64,000 bases of DNA from Opitutales bacterium (GTDB lineage Bacteria; Verrucomicrobiota; Verrucomicrobiia; Opitutales; UBA2995). Below are positions 40,562-48,464 of the stretch, one piece after another (within the stretch, counting starts at the first letter, position 1; every line of letters starts with the position of its first letter). The stretch lies in assembly GCA_022824405.1 (NCBI GenBank), contig JAJDZZ010000047.1, forward strand, positions 1 to 64,000, given 5' to 3'. The translations under genes and the position numbers were made by a program. A model generated the notes under the pieces. The model did not search any database, was not told the DNA's origin, and saw only the letters and a list, made by a program, of their open reading frames with translations.

Positions 40562-43435
40562 TCATTCGATTCTGGAGGAAAATTTCCGGTAGAGAAAACC
40601 TGCCAAAGTGAGCACCACGGCCAATACGGCGAATGCAATGATGCGGAAGAGTGTCTCGCGAATGTCGAAAACAATCAGGCGAAAGAAAGGGACCAGGAAG
40701 GAGATCAACGCCACTAACCGATAGGGCCTGCTTTTCAGGACAATTCCCAGAATGAGCAGACCGGTGCTGAAGGCAGTCAGACAAGGCGTATACAAACGTT
40801 CCCAGTTCAGGAGAGGATAAGCGAAAGTGGCAGCGAATACCAGGTATGCCACAGATCCGCTAACCCAGGCCAAAACCCTGATGGCCTGCTCGGAAAGTTT
40901 GGGGTGTGGCTTCACTTGTCCATACCCCCCAGCCGCCAACCACAAGGTCATGGCGCTGAGCCCCGCCAGGAGCGCCTGCCCGGAGTGAGGCGCATTGTCC
41001 AACCATGCTCCCAGCGAAAGATTGAGCCACAGATTGAGGATGAGAATGACCGGAACCAGCGCACAAACGACCGAGGCGACAAAGGAGACCCACATGGACC
41101 GCCCATACCAGAGAACGTAATATATCAGCCCTAAGGCAACCCATAGCAAGAGTTGATTAGTCAGCGAAACGGTGGTGGAGAAAACCCAGTTCGCAGCGAA
41201 TAAAAAGATTGCATTGAGTATCCACCACATCGCGTCTCGACGCTTCAGGTAGTGGGTTAACGTTTTGAGCTGCGGATAGACGACTCCCGAATTTGCCAGC
41301 GCTCCCACAACCATAAGGAACCCGTACAAGGCAGTGGCGGGATATTCGGTGGGTGGAAGGTCAAAAAACAGATACAAAAGGGGCAATGGAGCCCACTCGG
41401 CTATGCGCTTCAATGGAGAATACCCGGCAAAAAACAACAACATGGCGGAGACACCCAATGCGAACGGATACCAGGTGTGGGTCCCAAAACTGCCTAAATA
41501 TACCAGAACCGTCATTATCCATAACCCATGAATGATGGTTTCAACCAGGTTATGCCGGGGGACTTTGAATTTGAGCAGTCCAACCAGGCAAACGGCTGCG
41601 ACCAATAACACGACCAGCAAGGTGTAGACACCCGATGGGTAGATCCAGAACCATATATTCGCGGTCAAGAACAACGGAGCGCCCGCTATCAGGGGTATCC
41701 AGGCTTTCACCTTGGGCGCCAGCGCCATGAGCAGGATGGCGAGGGTCATCAGGGCCAAGCTGGCGGCCAACCCCAAATTGCCCAATTGAGAGGTTGTTGC
41801 AAACTCCACCGCCACACCGAACAGCATTAAGGCCAAAACCGCATACACCAGCTTGCGCCGCAAATCACGGCCGGACATAGCCGACATCAACCAGCCCAAT
41901 CCTCCCACCGAAATCAGTATGTAAAGGCCCTGAATCGCCCACAGAAAACTGAACTCGGGTTGGTCGAAACCAGTCCCCAGGAAATACCCGAAGGAGGCTA
42001 ACCAAGTCAGTATCGTCAAAGTTTCCAGCCATATACTCTTTAATCGGTGAACCGATGAAACGAGGATCAAAACGTGCAGGCCCAACGCCATCCACCGAAG
42101 ATCGTCATGGAAATAATTGATTAACCACAGGGAGGCCAGAACCGAGCCTTTTAGAAAAAACAAGTGAAATTCGAGGCCTTGATTCTTCCGAACCATCCAA
42201 ACCAGGGACCAAGCCACAAAAATCAGGGCCAGAACTCCATAGAATTCGGTTTTATCAAGAGGATAAAAATGGGCTACAAACAGATAACCCAATCCGATAG
42301 CCAAGCTTGTATTCAAAGCCTGATACAAACGATTCCACTTGGAGTCCAAAAACGCCGGTTCAGCCAGAAACGCCCTACAAGCCGGCAGTATGGAAACGGT
42401 TAATATCAAAAAAACGACAACGGACCAGAATGCCGGATAGACAGCCGCATCCTTAATGAATTCCATCCCGACAAATCCGGCCAAAGGCAAATACACGCCG
42501 GCCATGGATAGACTTACCAAAGTCAATCCTCCAATTCGGCGATAGGAAATCAAACCTGCCAGGTAAACCAGCAGGGCCGATACCAAGGCCGCTTCCCTGA
42601 ATCCTTCCAATGCCGAAAACAATGAGAAGACATATCCGAAGATCACTGCCAGTATAAGGATTCCCCTATCCTTTTTCCAACTGCCCATGCCGAAATTGAG
42701 AACGAGGGCCGCAAGCTGCATCAGGCCGGCAACGATCGGACTGTCCACCACCTTTACCGGTTGCACGGTATAGCCAGCCACACTGCTGACATATACCATG
42801 GATAAGCCCGTCGCCACGAGCACATTGCCCAGTCCGGGAAACTTCCTGCCAACCAACAGCCCCAGGCCAAACACGCCAAAGGATACCGCCAACATTTCAG
42901 AAAATCTGACCCATGGAGCCAGGTTTTGACCGACATAGACGGCAAAGAAAATAATGGTCAGGATGGCCAGGACCCCACCCAGACGAGGGGCCCACCATTG
43001 CATTAATACCAACTCGGAAGACGCTTCTTCCCGTAGAGGCGGCCATAAGCCGATACTTCTCAAAAAACCTGTCGCCTTAGGCCCCCAAGCTGCAGTTTTC
43101 GGCCCGGAAGCGGGTTCTTCTTTTGGGGGTGTGACAGTGCCAACGACCTCGGGAACCCGGGACAGTGGAGGAGGCGCTGTTGCCGGACCTGATATTACAA
43201 TTTCCTGAGCCGGGGAACCTGTTGCCTCCGAAACGGGAACGCCAGACTCCGATGCCGGAGTCGGCTCGGGTGCAACCACGGGTTTCGACGGCTCCTCCGG
43301 CTTCGTTTCTTGGAATTTCCTTTCCAACTGACCAAGGCGCCACTCCAGGGCTTTAATTTGGTCATTGGAGATTAACAAGCGGATCAATATGACCGCCAAG
43401 ACGCCTAGGCAAATAACTCCAATCAGGATTTCCAT
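40562..43435 (-). CDS. DUF2339 polytopic membrane protein
   Basis: A 957-residue integral membrane protein with one N-terminal helix (MEILIGVICLGVLAVILIRLL), a short coiled-coil and a Pro/Glu/Ser-rich linker (about 25-110), and then some two dozen hydrophobic segments through to the C-terminus. The overall layout fits DUF2339, whose function is unknown. The frame is open to 43549, but ATG 43435 begins the first membrane helix and sits 17 bp after the preceding gene's stop. Likely co-transcribed with the DUF4139 gene upstream and the cupredoxin downstream. Confidence 0.85.
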   Translation of the reverse strand: MEILIGVICLGVLAVILIRLLISNDQIKALEWRLGQLERKFQETKPEEPSKPVVAPEPTPASESGVPVSEATGSPAQEIVISGPATAPPPLSRVPEVVGTVTPPKEEPASGPKTAAWGPKATGFLRSIGLWPPLREEASSELVLMQWWAPRLGGVLAILTIIFFAVYVGQNLAPWVRFSEMLAVSFGVFGLGLLVGRKFPGLGNVLVATGLSMVYVSSVAGYTVQPVKVVDSPIVAGLMQLAALVLNFGMGSWKKDRGILILAVIFGYVFSLFSALEGFREAALVSALLVYLAGLISYRRIGGLTLVSLSMAGVYLPLAGFVGMEFIKDAAVYPAFWSVVVFLILTVSILPACRAFLAEPAFLDSKWNRLYQALNTSLAIGLGYLFVAHFYPLDKTEFYGVLALIFVAWSLVWMVRKNQGLEFHLFFLKGSVLASLWLINYFHDDLRWMALGLHVLILVSSVHRLKSIWLETLTILTWLASFGYFLGTGFDQPEFSFLWAIQGLYILISVGGLGWLMSAMSGRDLRRKLVYAVLALMLFGVAVEFATTSQLGNLGLAASLALMTLAILLMALAPKVKAWIPLIAGAPLFLTANIWFWIYPSGVYTLLVVLLVAAVCLVGLLKFKVPRHNLVETIIHGLWIMTVLVYLGSFGTHTWYPFALGVSAMLLFFAGYSPLKRIAEWAPLPLLYLFFDLPPTEYPATALYGFLMVVGALANSGVVYPQLKTLTHYLKRRDAMWWILNAIFLFAANWVFSTTVSLTNQLLLWVALGLIYYVLWYGRSMWVSFVASVVCALVPVILILNLWLNLSLGAWLDNAPHSGQALLAGLSAMTLWLAAGGYGQVKPHPKLSEQAIRVLAWVSGSVAYLVFAATFAYPLLNWERLYTPCLTAFSTGLLILGIVLKSRPYRLVALISFLVPFFRLIVFDIRETLFRIIAFAVLAVVLTLAGFLYRKFSSRIE

Positions 43436-43452
43436 TTCGGGTAGGCCTGAAA

Positions 43453-45081
43453 TTATATCTGATCTTTCAAATTCCACTCCCTTGGATGGACCACGTCGTA
43501 CGCCACCTTGTATTCCTTCGATTGTTTCGGGATCAATCGATCTTCCCAAAAGAAAACACCCGTGTCCTCCTCGAACTCCACCTGAGATTTGTCCGGAGCC
43601 CAGCGTTTAACCGCAATCTTTTCGTTCCGGGAAACCGGGAACCGTTCGAACACTTTCACTTGGTGATCCATGGAATGAAAGTTTTGCACTTCTATGGTAA
43701 AAGCCCTTTTTAAAACCGTCGTCTTGTCTATCAGCCCGGTGTATTGGGTTTCCCGCAGGGTTTCCTTTCGATTGACAATAATAAAGTCGTCCACTCCCAA
43801 CGAAAGCTCCAACTCATCCCCAGGAATGGTGTAGGGAATGGTTACCCGCGAGGCCAACATTCCATCGATAAAGACCTGGGCCTCTCCCTGAATCAACGGC
43901 AAATCGAAAGCATTGGTCGTTTTCGTTTTCAAGAAACCTTTCTCCTGCAGGAGGGGCACCACTTCACTCCAAAATTGAGGCTGAAATCCCCGGGTAATAA
44001 TGGGAAAACGGGAAGGCTCGCTCTGCGAGGCCAAGCTGACTCGAGCCTGCAAACTTGCAGAAAAGGAAGACATACCTGCCCTGATCCGAGTCTCTGCCAT
44101 ATAGCCAAGAGAAACCTGATTTTTCAGGCTGAATTCACTCAATTCAATAACTTCTTCCTTCTCTTGAACAAATGAATCCATTTGCCTTTCCCTGTAAGAT
44201 CGTTGCGGCTGCAAATAAATTGGCTGCAATTCCGGGGCATTTCCCGAAAGATTCGGCTGGCTGGTGGAAATGGTCACTGCGACTTCGTTCCAACTCTCTC
44301 CCGTTTCCTGCCAGAGGTTGGCTTGGTAAGCTATTTCCATGGAATTGTCGGAAGAGTCGACCCGTACCGCGTATGAAGGAAACCAATTCGCATCGGACAC
44401 CAGGTAGTTGAACACCAAATTTACCTCCCCGGCCTCGGCCGCAAATATCCGTGCCGTCACTTCGCCCTGCAATTGATCCGCCTTTTTTGTCTCCTCTGCC
44501 AACTTCTCCAGCAACTCTTCCAAATCCTCATCCAGCCCAGCAACCTTATCATCGATATTCCGGATGGCCGACTGGGTTTCTCTGCTGACACTTTGTTGAA
44601 ATTCCAGCACCTCTTCCGCCCGCCTCATGGAATTAATATCATGGTCTGCCTCGCCAAAATCCTCGGTAAATGAAGCGCTTAGACTATTGGCAAAATTGAT
44701 CCGGGCTTGCTCATCCTTTTTCTCCGCCTCAAGCAATCCAATACGATCCCTCAACCCCTTAATCTCATCCTTCAGACGTTTTTCTTCCTCCGTATCCTCT
44801 GTTTCCCTCCCAGGCTCAAATTTTAAATTATCCAGCCGAATGGGAACACCCTCGACCAGCCCCAACTGCATCTGATTTATGTCCAAGTCGGTCGGCAGCC
44901 CCGAGAACTGCAGGACATTTTCACCCGCCGCCAGATCGACCTCGACGGATCGTGTCACCCGCGCCGAGCCCATATACACGACAACTTCCGTTATAATCGA
45001 GTCCGCAGGTGTTTGCGATTGGAGTGGTGGCAGGAATCCCAAGGTTCCCAGGGCAAGCAGTATAAACCGAGTCATTTTCAT
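43453..45081 (-). CDS. Secreted DUF4140/DUF4139 protein (MuiA-like)
   Basis: A 542-residue exported protein. Signal peptide to ~23 (LQSQ). N-terminal DUF4140-like beta part: EVVVYMGSARVTRSVEVDLAAGENVLQFSGLP. Heptad-rich coiled coil at about 90-215 (EEEKRLKDEIKGLRDRIGLLEAEKKDEQ; DEDLEELLEKLAEETKKADQLQ). C-terminal DUF4139: NLVFNYLVSDANWFPSYAVRVD, NEVAVTISTSQPN, RKETLRETQYTGLIDKTTVLKRAF. The family is sometimes annotated 'mucoidy inhibitor A'; its biochemical role is unknown. 17 bp upstream of the DUF2339 gene. Confidence 0.9.
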   Translation of the reverse strand: MKMTRFILLALGTLGFLPPLQSQTPADSIITEVVVYMGSARVTRSVEVDLAAGENVLQFSGLPTDLDINQMQLGLVEGVPIRLDNLKFEPGRETEDTEEEKRLKDEIKGLRDRIGLLEAEKKDEQARINFANSLSASFTEDFGEADHDINSMRRAEEVLEFQQSVSRETQSAIRNIDDKVAGLDEDLEELLEKLAEETKKADQLQGEVTARIFAAEAGEVNLVFNYLVSDANWFPSYAVRVDSSDNSMEIAYQANLWQETGESWNEVAVTISTSQPNLSGNAPELQPIYLQPQRSYRERQMDSFVQEKEEVIELSEFSLKNQVSLGYMAETRIRAGMSSFSASLQARVSLASQSEPSRFPIITRGFQPQFWSEVVPLLQEKGFLKTKTTNAFDLPLIQGEAQVFIDGMLASRVTIPYTIPGDELELSLGVDDFIIVNRKETLRETQYTGLIDKTTVLKRAFTIEVQNFHSMDHQVKVFERFPVSRNEKIAVKRWAPDKSQVEFEEDTGVFFWEDRLIPKQSKEYKVAYDVVHPREWNLKDQI

Positions 45082-45241
45082 TAGAATAGGTATCTCACAA
45101 ATTTTCTAGCAAGGGAACAAGATCGATTGCTGCAGGAGATCACCTTCTGTTCCTTCAAAATTTTCCAGCGGAAAGCCCTTTTCTAACTACAGCAAATTCT
45201 CCGTTCCGCGTTGATGCCCTTCAGGTTGAGCAAAAAGAGAT

Positions 45242-45279
45242 TTGACACCATACACCATTTTTTAGATTTAAGGTGTATG
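45242..45279 (+). promoter_or_regulatory. Putative promoter/operator of the 45.3 kb vapBC
   Basis: TTGACA (45242-45247) is followed by an AT-rich -10-like stretch (about 45265-45271) and an inverted repeat CATACACC (45249-45256) / GGTGTATG (45272-45279) that spans the vapB start codon. A further TATACACC lies at 45291-45298. Such repeats are typical operators for autoregulated antitoxins; no experiment supports it here. Confidence 0.45.
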
Positions 45280-45477
45280 AGTAGAACGAATATACACCTG
45301 GACGATGAACTCGTGAGCAAGGGGTTCAGAGCAACGGGCTTACGAACAAAGAGAGAACTGGTCGATGTCGCACTGCGAGAACTGGTTCGCAGGAAAGAAC
45401 AAAAGAAAATTTTAGGCCTCAAAGGCAAGGTATCCTGGGTTGGCGATTTGGACCGGTTGAGGACTCCTCGATTCTAG
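45277..45477 (+). CDS. VapB-type antitoxin
   Basis: A 66-residue protein from ATG 45277: MSRTNIHLDDELVSKGFRATGLRTKRELVDVALRELVRRKEQKKI, the ribbon-helix-helix plus helix pattern of VapB/DUF2191 antitoxins. The frame is open upstream from 45211, but the conserved start is here. Two bases before the PIN toxin gene. Confidence 0.88.
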   Translation: MSRTNIHLDDELVSKGFRATGLRTKRELVDVALRELVRRKEQKKILGLKGKVSWVGDLDRLRTPRF

Positions 45478-45479
45478 AA

Positions 45480-45881
45480 GTGGTTATTGCAGACACCTCG
45501 GTTTGGGTGGATTTTCTAAAAGGTCGTGAAACTCCAGGCGTTTTACACTTTGAACAACTACTCAATTCCGAAGTCGACTTATTTACCACTGGGATTATCG
45601 TTCAGGAAATATTGACTGGCATTCAGGAAAAGAGGGATCGCCATATGGTAATGCGAGACCTGGAGTTGTGCATAACGGTAATGCCATCGTTGGGAACTCA
45701 TGTTCGTGCCGCTGAAATCTTCGATGGTTGCAGAAAAAAAGGAATTACCATCAGGAGTGTTGTTGATTGCCTGGTAGCTGCCTTAGCCATGGAATACGAT
45801 CTTTCAGTATTGCACTGCGACCGCGATTACAGATGGATCTCGAAAGTCTTTCCATTGAAACTTGAAAAGTGTGAAGGATAG
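45480..45881 (+). CDS. VapC-type PIN toxin
   Basis: A 133-residue PIN-domain protein with a GTG start at 45480: VIADTSVWVDFLKGRETPG, the conserved Glu in IIVQEILTGIQE, RSVVDCLVAALAMEYDLSVLHCDRDYRWI. All four acidic positions are present. Presumed ribonuclease toxin, paired with the antitoxin upstream. Confidence 0.9.
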   Translation: MVIADTSVWVDFLKGRETPGVLHFEQLLNSEVDLFTTGIIVQEILTGIQEKRDRHMVMRDLELCITVMPSLGTHVRAAEIFDGCRKKGITIRSVVDCLVAALAMEYDLSVLHCDRDYRWISKVFPLKLEKCEG

Positions 45882-46244
45882 GCAACGCGTTGCATCACAA
45901 ACCCTACGCTACTTACCGGAGTAACGCGACACCCTGCAAAATCGCACATCCAGCGTGGACCGCATAAGTACCGGTTTTCCGAAGCACAGTATAAAATTGT
46001 TAGAATGAAAAAAAGAAGTGATGCATATCTCAAGATAGTGGAATGGAGTGAAGAAGACCAATGCTATATCGGCACTTCACCCGGTCTCATGTTCGGTGGG
46101 GTACACGGACCAACGGAGAACCATCCTGTCTATCCATGTTCAAATTCCTAATCCCTGTTTGGCGCCCTTGGGTGCCTCTCCAGCTCTGTGTTCTCTGTGT
46201 CCTCTATTGGTTAATAATTTATAGGAGGCCACATTAGCGCCATC
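45882..46244. other. Intergenic region with a gene remnant and repeats
   Basis: Apart from the HicB-like remnant at 46005-46151 it holds a GGTAAG/GCAACGCG-rich stretch (about 45885-45990) and a CCTAATCCCTGTTTGGCGCCC repeat phrase (46146-46170). No intact gene. Confidence 0.6.
46005..46151 (+). pseudogene. Truncated HicB-like antitoxin remnant
   Basis: A 48-codon frame, MKKRSDAYLKIVEWSEEDQCYIG followed by TSPGLMFGGVHG, matches the N-terminus of a HicB-type antitoxin subfamily (YLKIVEWSEED-CYIG-P-L--GGVHG). Family members continue with -VY-ELC--VDEW for another ~60 residues; here the frame breaks after PVY into a CCTAAT-type repeat that supplies the TAA stop. No HicA partner is seen nearby. 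Interpreted as a remnant cut by repeat insertion. Confidence 0.6.
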
Positions 46245-46856
46245 TCATGCAATTTCCTTGTTTGGCAGATCGGATTGGGTATCGACGTCTCTTACGATTT
46301 CAGAGGAGTCAACCTCCACCTCGGTCAAATTGTCACTCGCCTTTTTCAGGATAGATCGAGCTCCTTCATCGCCGGCCAGTTTCCCCAACTCCATCCAGTA
46401 GGCCACGGGAAAGATGACCGGGTGGCCGCGGCGACCTTTCACCTTTGGAACCACAATCCGCTCGCCACTGTGCTCCCGGAAAACCCCGATCACCCGTCGA
46501 ACCATCCGGGAAGAGAGGAAGGGCAAATCGCCCAGGCATACCAGGATGCCCCCACAATTATCGCTTTCCAGCGTCCTCACCCCTTTGGCCAGGGAGGTTC
46601 CCATACCCTCCGGCCACCTTTTGTTTCGGACAAATTTGACCCCGTATCCCCGAAGCAAGGATGTAATCGAGGCATGACCGGCCCCGGTCACCACGACCGT
46701 CTCGTCAACTCCACCTGCCGTCACCGCCTCGACCACTCTTTGCAGCATGGCCCGGCCATCCACCTCGACGAGCAGTTTGTTGCTTTCTCCAAAACGTAGC
46801 GATGGTCCCGCCGCAAGAATGACAGCGTGGATCAAGCCCGAACCGGATTCCCTCAT
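46245..46856 (-). CDS. Molybdenum cofactor cytidylyltransferase-like NTP transferase (MocA-like)
   Basis: A 203-residue nucleotidyltransferase with VILAAGPSLRFGESNKLL (LAAGxSxRxG-K), LVCLGDLPFLSSRMVRRVI and GRRGHPVIFP. The family (MocA/MobA-like) transfers CMP or GMP to molybdopterin; for xanthine-dehydrogenase-type enzymes the cofactor is MCD. Its start overlaps the xdhC-like stop in an ATGA arrangement. Context with XdhC and a molybdenum hydroxylase supports the MocA role. Confidence 0.87.
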   Translation of the reverse strand: MRESGSGLIHAVILAAGPSLRFGESNKLLVEVDGRAMLQRVVEAVTAGGVDETVVVTGAGHASITSLLRGYGVKFVRNKRWPEGMGTSLAKGVRTLESDNCGGILVCLGDLPFLSSRMVRRVIGVFREHSGERIVVPKVKGRRGHPVIFPVAYWMELGKLAGDEGARSILKKASDNLTEVEVDSSEIVRDVDTQSDLPNKEIA

Positions 46857-47905
46857 GTTTGGGCTGCCTTGGCTTCAAGACCCCGTTTCGAGGGACTCGA
46901 ATTTTTCATCTTAACGATTTCCGCCATGATACTGATGGCAATTTCGGCAGGCGTCCTGCTTCCAATGTCCAGACCTATGGGACCGTGAATGCGCCCCAGA
47001 TCCTCCTCTCCGAATCCTCTCGCGGCCAGCCGTTTCAAACGGGCTGCATGACTGCGCCGACTCCCCAGGGCGCCCATGTAACCACAGTCGCTATTCAGGA
47101 ATACGGCCAGGGCCTGGTCATCGATCTTGGGATCATGCGTCAGCATGGCCGCACAATCCATATCGTCCAACTCAAAGGCCGCCAGGGCCTCCTCCGGCCA
47201 AGCGCCAATCAATTGATGGGGCGCCACCTCGAAGCGTTCCACTTGGGCGTAGGATTCCCTCGGATCGATGACAATGGCCCGATAATTGAGGGACCGGGCG
47301 ATACTGACCAAATGCACCGCAATGTGCACCGCCCCCACGATAAAGAGACGGTTGGGTTTGGCCAGCGACCTCAGGAGAAGTTTTCCGTCCTCCGTTTCAA
47401 TTTCCCGCGTATCCGCCCGCTCGCCCAAATGTTTCCGGGCCAATTCCAAGGTATGGGCAGACCATTGCGATTCCTCCCCTACCAGCGAACCGTCTTCCCT
47501 CAAAAGTGCCTGTTTCCCCTCCCCATCCATCCAGGTGGCTACTTCGTAATTATCCAGGAGAGATGTCAATTCAGGTAAAACCACTTCATCGTATTCAAAG
47601 GGCTCGATGCGAACCCGAATCTTTCCTCCGCAGGAAAACGCCACCTCCCAGGGCAACCCCTGACTGGGACCGAATTCGGCCCAACGGGTCATGCCATCCT
47701 TCATGCAGGCCCGCGCCAACTCTATCACCTCCATCTCCACGCACCCGGCGCTGACGGAGCCGATAAACCGTTCTCCACTGGCATCGATGGCAAGCACGGA
47801 TCCAATACCGCGGGGAGATGGATTCCGGGCCTTTACCACCGTGGCCAGGGCAAAGGGTTCCCCCGCTTTCACCCATGGCTTGAGCTGTGGCCAAATTTCG
47901 TGCAT
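46853..47905 (-). CDS. XdhC/CoxI-family molybdenum-cofactor maturation factor
   Basis: A 350-residue protein with an N-terminal XdhC/CoxI domain (ATVVKARNPSPRGIGSVLAI, GSVSAGCVEMEVIE) and a C-terminal Rossmann-like domain (LFIVGAVHIAVHLVSIARSLNYRAIVIDPRESYA, CAAMLTHDPKIDDQALAVFL, GPIGLDIGSRTPAEIAISIMAEIV). XdhC proteins bind, protect and help sulfurate the molybdenum cofactor before insertion into hydroxylases. Divergent from the hydroxylase genes (82 bp gap); the downstream mocA-like gene overlaps by 4 bp. Confidence 0.93.
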   Translation of the reverse strand: MHEIWPQLKPWVKAGEPFALATVVKARNPSPRGIGSVLAIDASGERFIGSVSAGCVEMEVIELARACMKDGMTRWAEFGPSQGLPWEVAFSCGGKIRVRIEPFEYDEVVLPELTSLLDNYEVATWMDGEGKQALLREDGSLVGEESQWSAHTLELARKHLGERADTREIETEDGKLLLRSLAKPNRLFIVGAVHIAVHLVSIARSLNYRAIVIDPRESYAQVERFEVAPHQLIGAWPEEALAAFELDDMDCAAMLTHDPKIDDQALAVFLNSDCGYMGALGSRRSHAARLKRLAARGFGEEDLGRIHGPIGLDIGSRTPAEIAISIMAEIVKMKNSSPSKRGLEAKAAQT

Positions 47906-47987
47906 TTCCTTAATTCCTCCTTCCCAAAAACCGGCTCAGAGAATATGGTCTTGAAGGTTTTTGAAAAACTTATTTTGAATCAAGGTT

Positions 47988-48464
47988 ATGGCTACTATCC
48001 AACTCAAGGTTAATCAGGAGGGGCGCGAACTTCGCGATATCGATCCTGCTACTCCGTTGCTCTGGGCATTGCGCGACCATCTGGGGCTGGTCGGCACAAA
48101 ATACGGCTGCGGCAAGGGACTGTGCGGCGCCTGCACCGTTCACATCAACGGCGCGGCCATTCGCTCCTGCAGCATGCCGGTTTCCTCGGTGGCCGGACAA
48201 TCGGTTACCACCATTGAAGGTTTGGCCCCGGATCGCCAAAACCTGCACCCATTGCAGGAGGCTTGGATGGAACACGACGTTCCCCAATGCGGTTACTGCC
48301 AAGCCGGACAGATCATGAACGCCGCCGCTCTTTTACAGAGCACACCCAGTCCCTCAGACGAGGAAATCGATAATGCCATGTCAGGCAACCTCTGCCGCTG
48401 TGGCACTTACACCCGCATCCGTGCTGCCATTCACACCGCAGCCGGGAAAGGAGGCGCCTCATGA
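47988..48464 (+). CDS. Molybdenum hydroxylase [2Fe-2S] small subunit (IorA-like)
   Basis: A 158-residue iron-sulfur subunit. N-terminal plant-type 2Fe-2S ligands Cys41, Cys46, Cys49 and Cys61 ([23 protein letters not shown]). C-terminal alpha-helical 2Fe-2S domain with Cys101, Cys104, Cys136 and Cys138 ([18 protein letters not shown]). It passes electrons from the molybdenum subunit. ATGA overlap with the large-subunit gene. Confidence 0.95.
   Translation: MATIQLKVNQEGRELRDIDPATPLLWALRDHLGLVGTKYGCGKGLCGACTVHINGAAIRSCSMPVSSVAGQSVTTIEGLAPDRQNLHPLQEAWMEHDVPQCGYCQAGQIMNAAALLQSTPSPSDEEIDNAMSGNLCRCGTYTRIRAAIHTAAGKGGAS

Noticed and set aside
45827-46033. 68-residue minus-strand frame
   Set aside because: It runs through repeat-like DNA and overlaps both the vapC end and the HicB remnant; no protein-like features.
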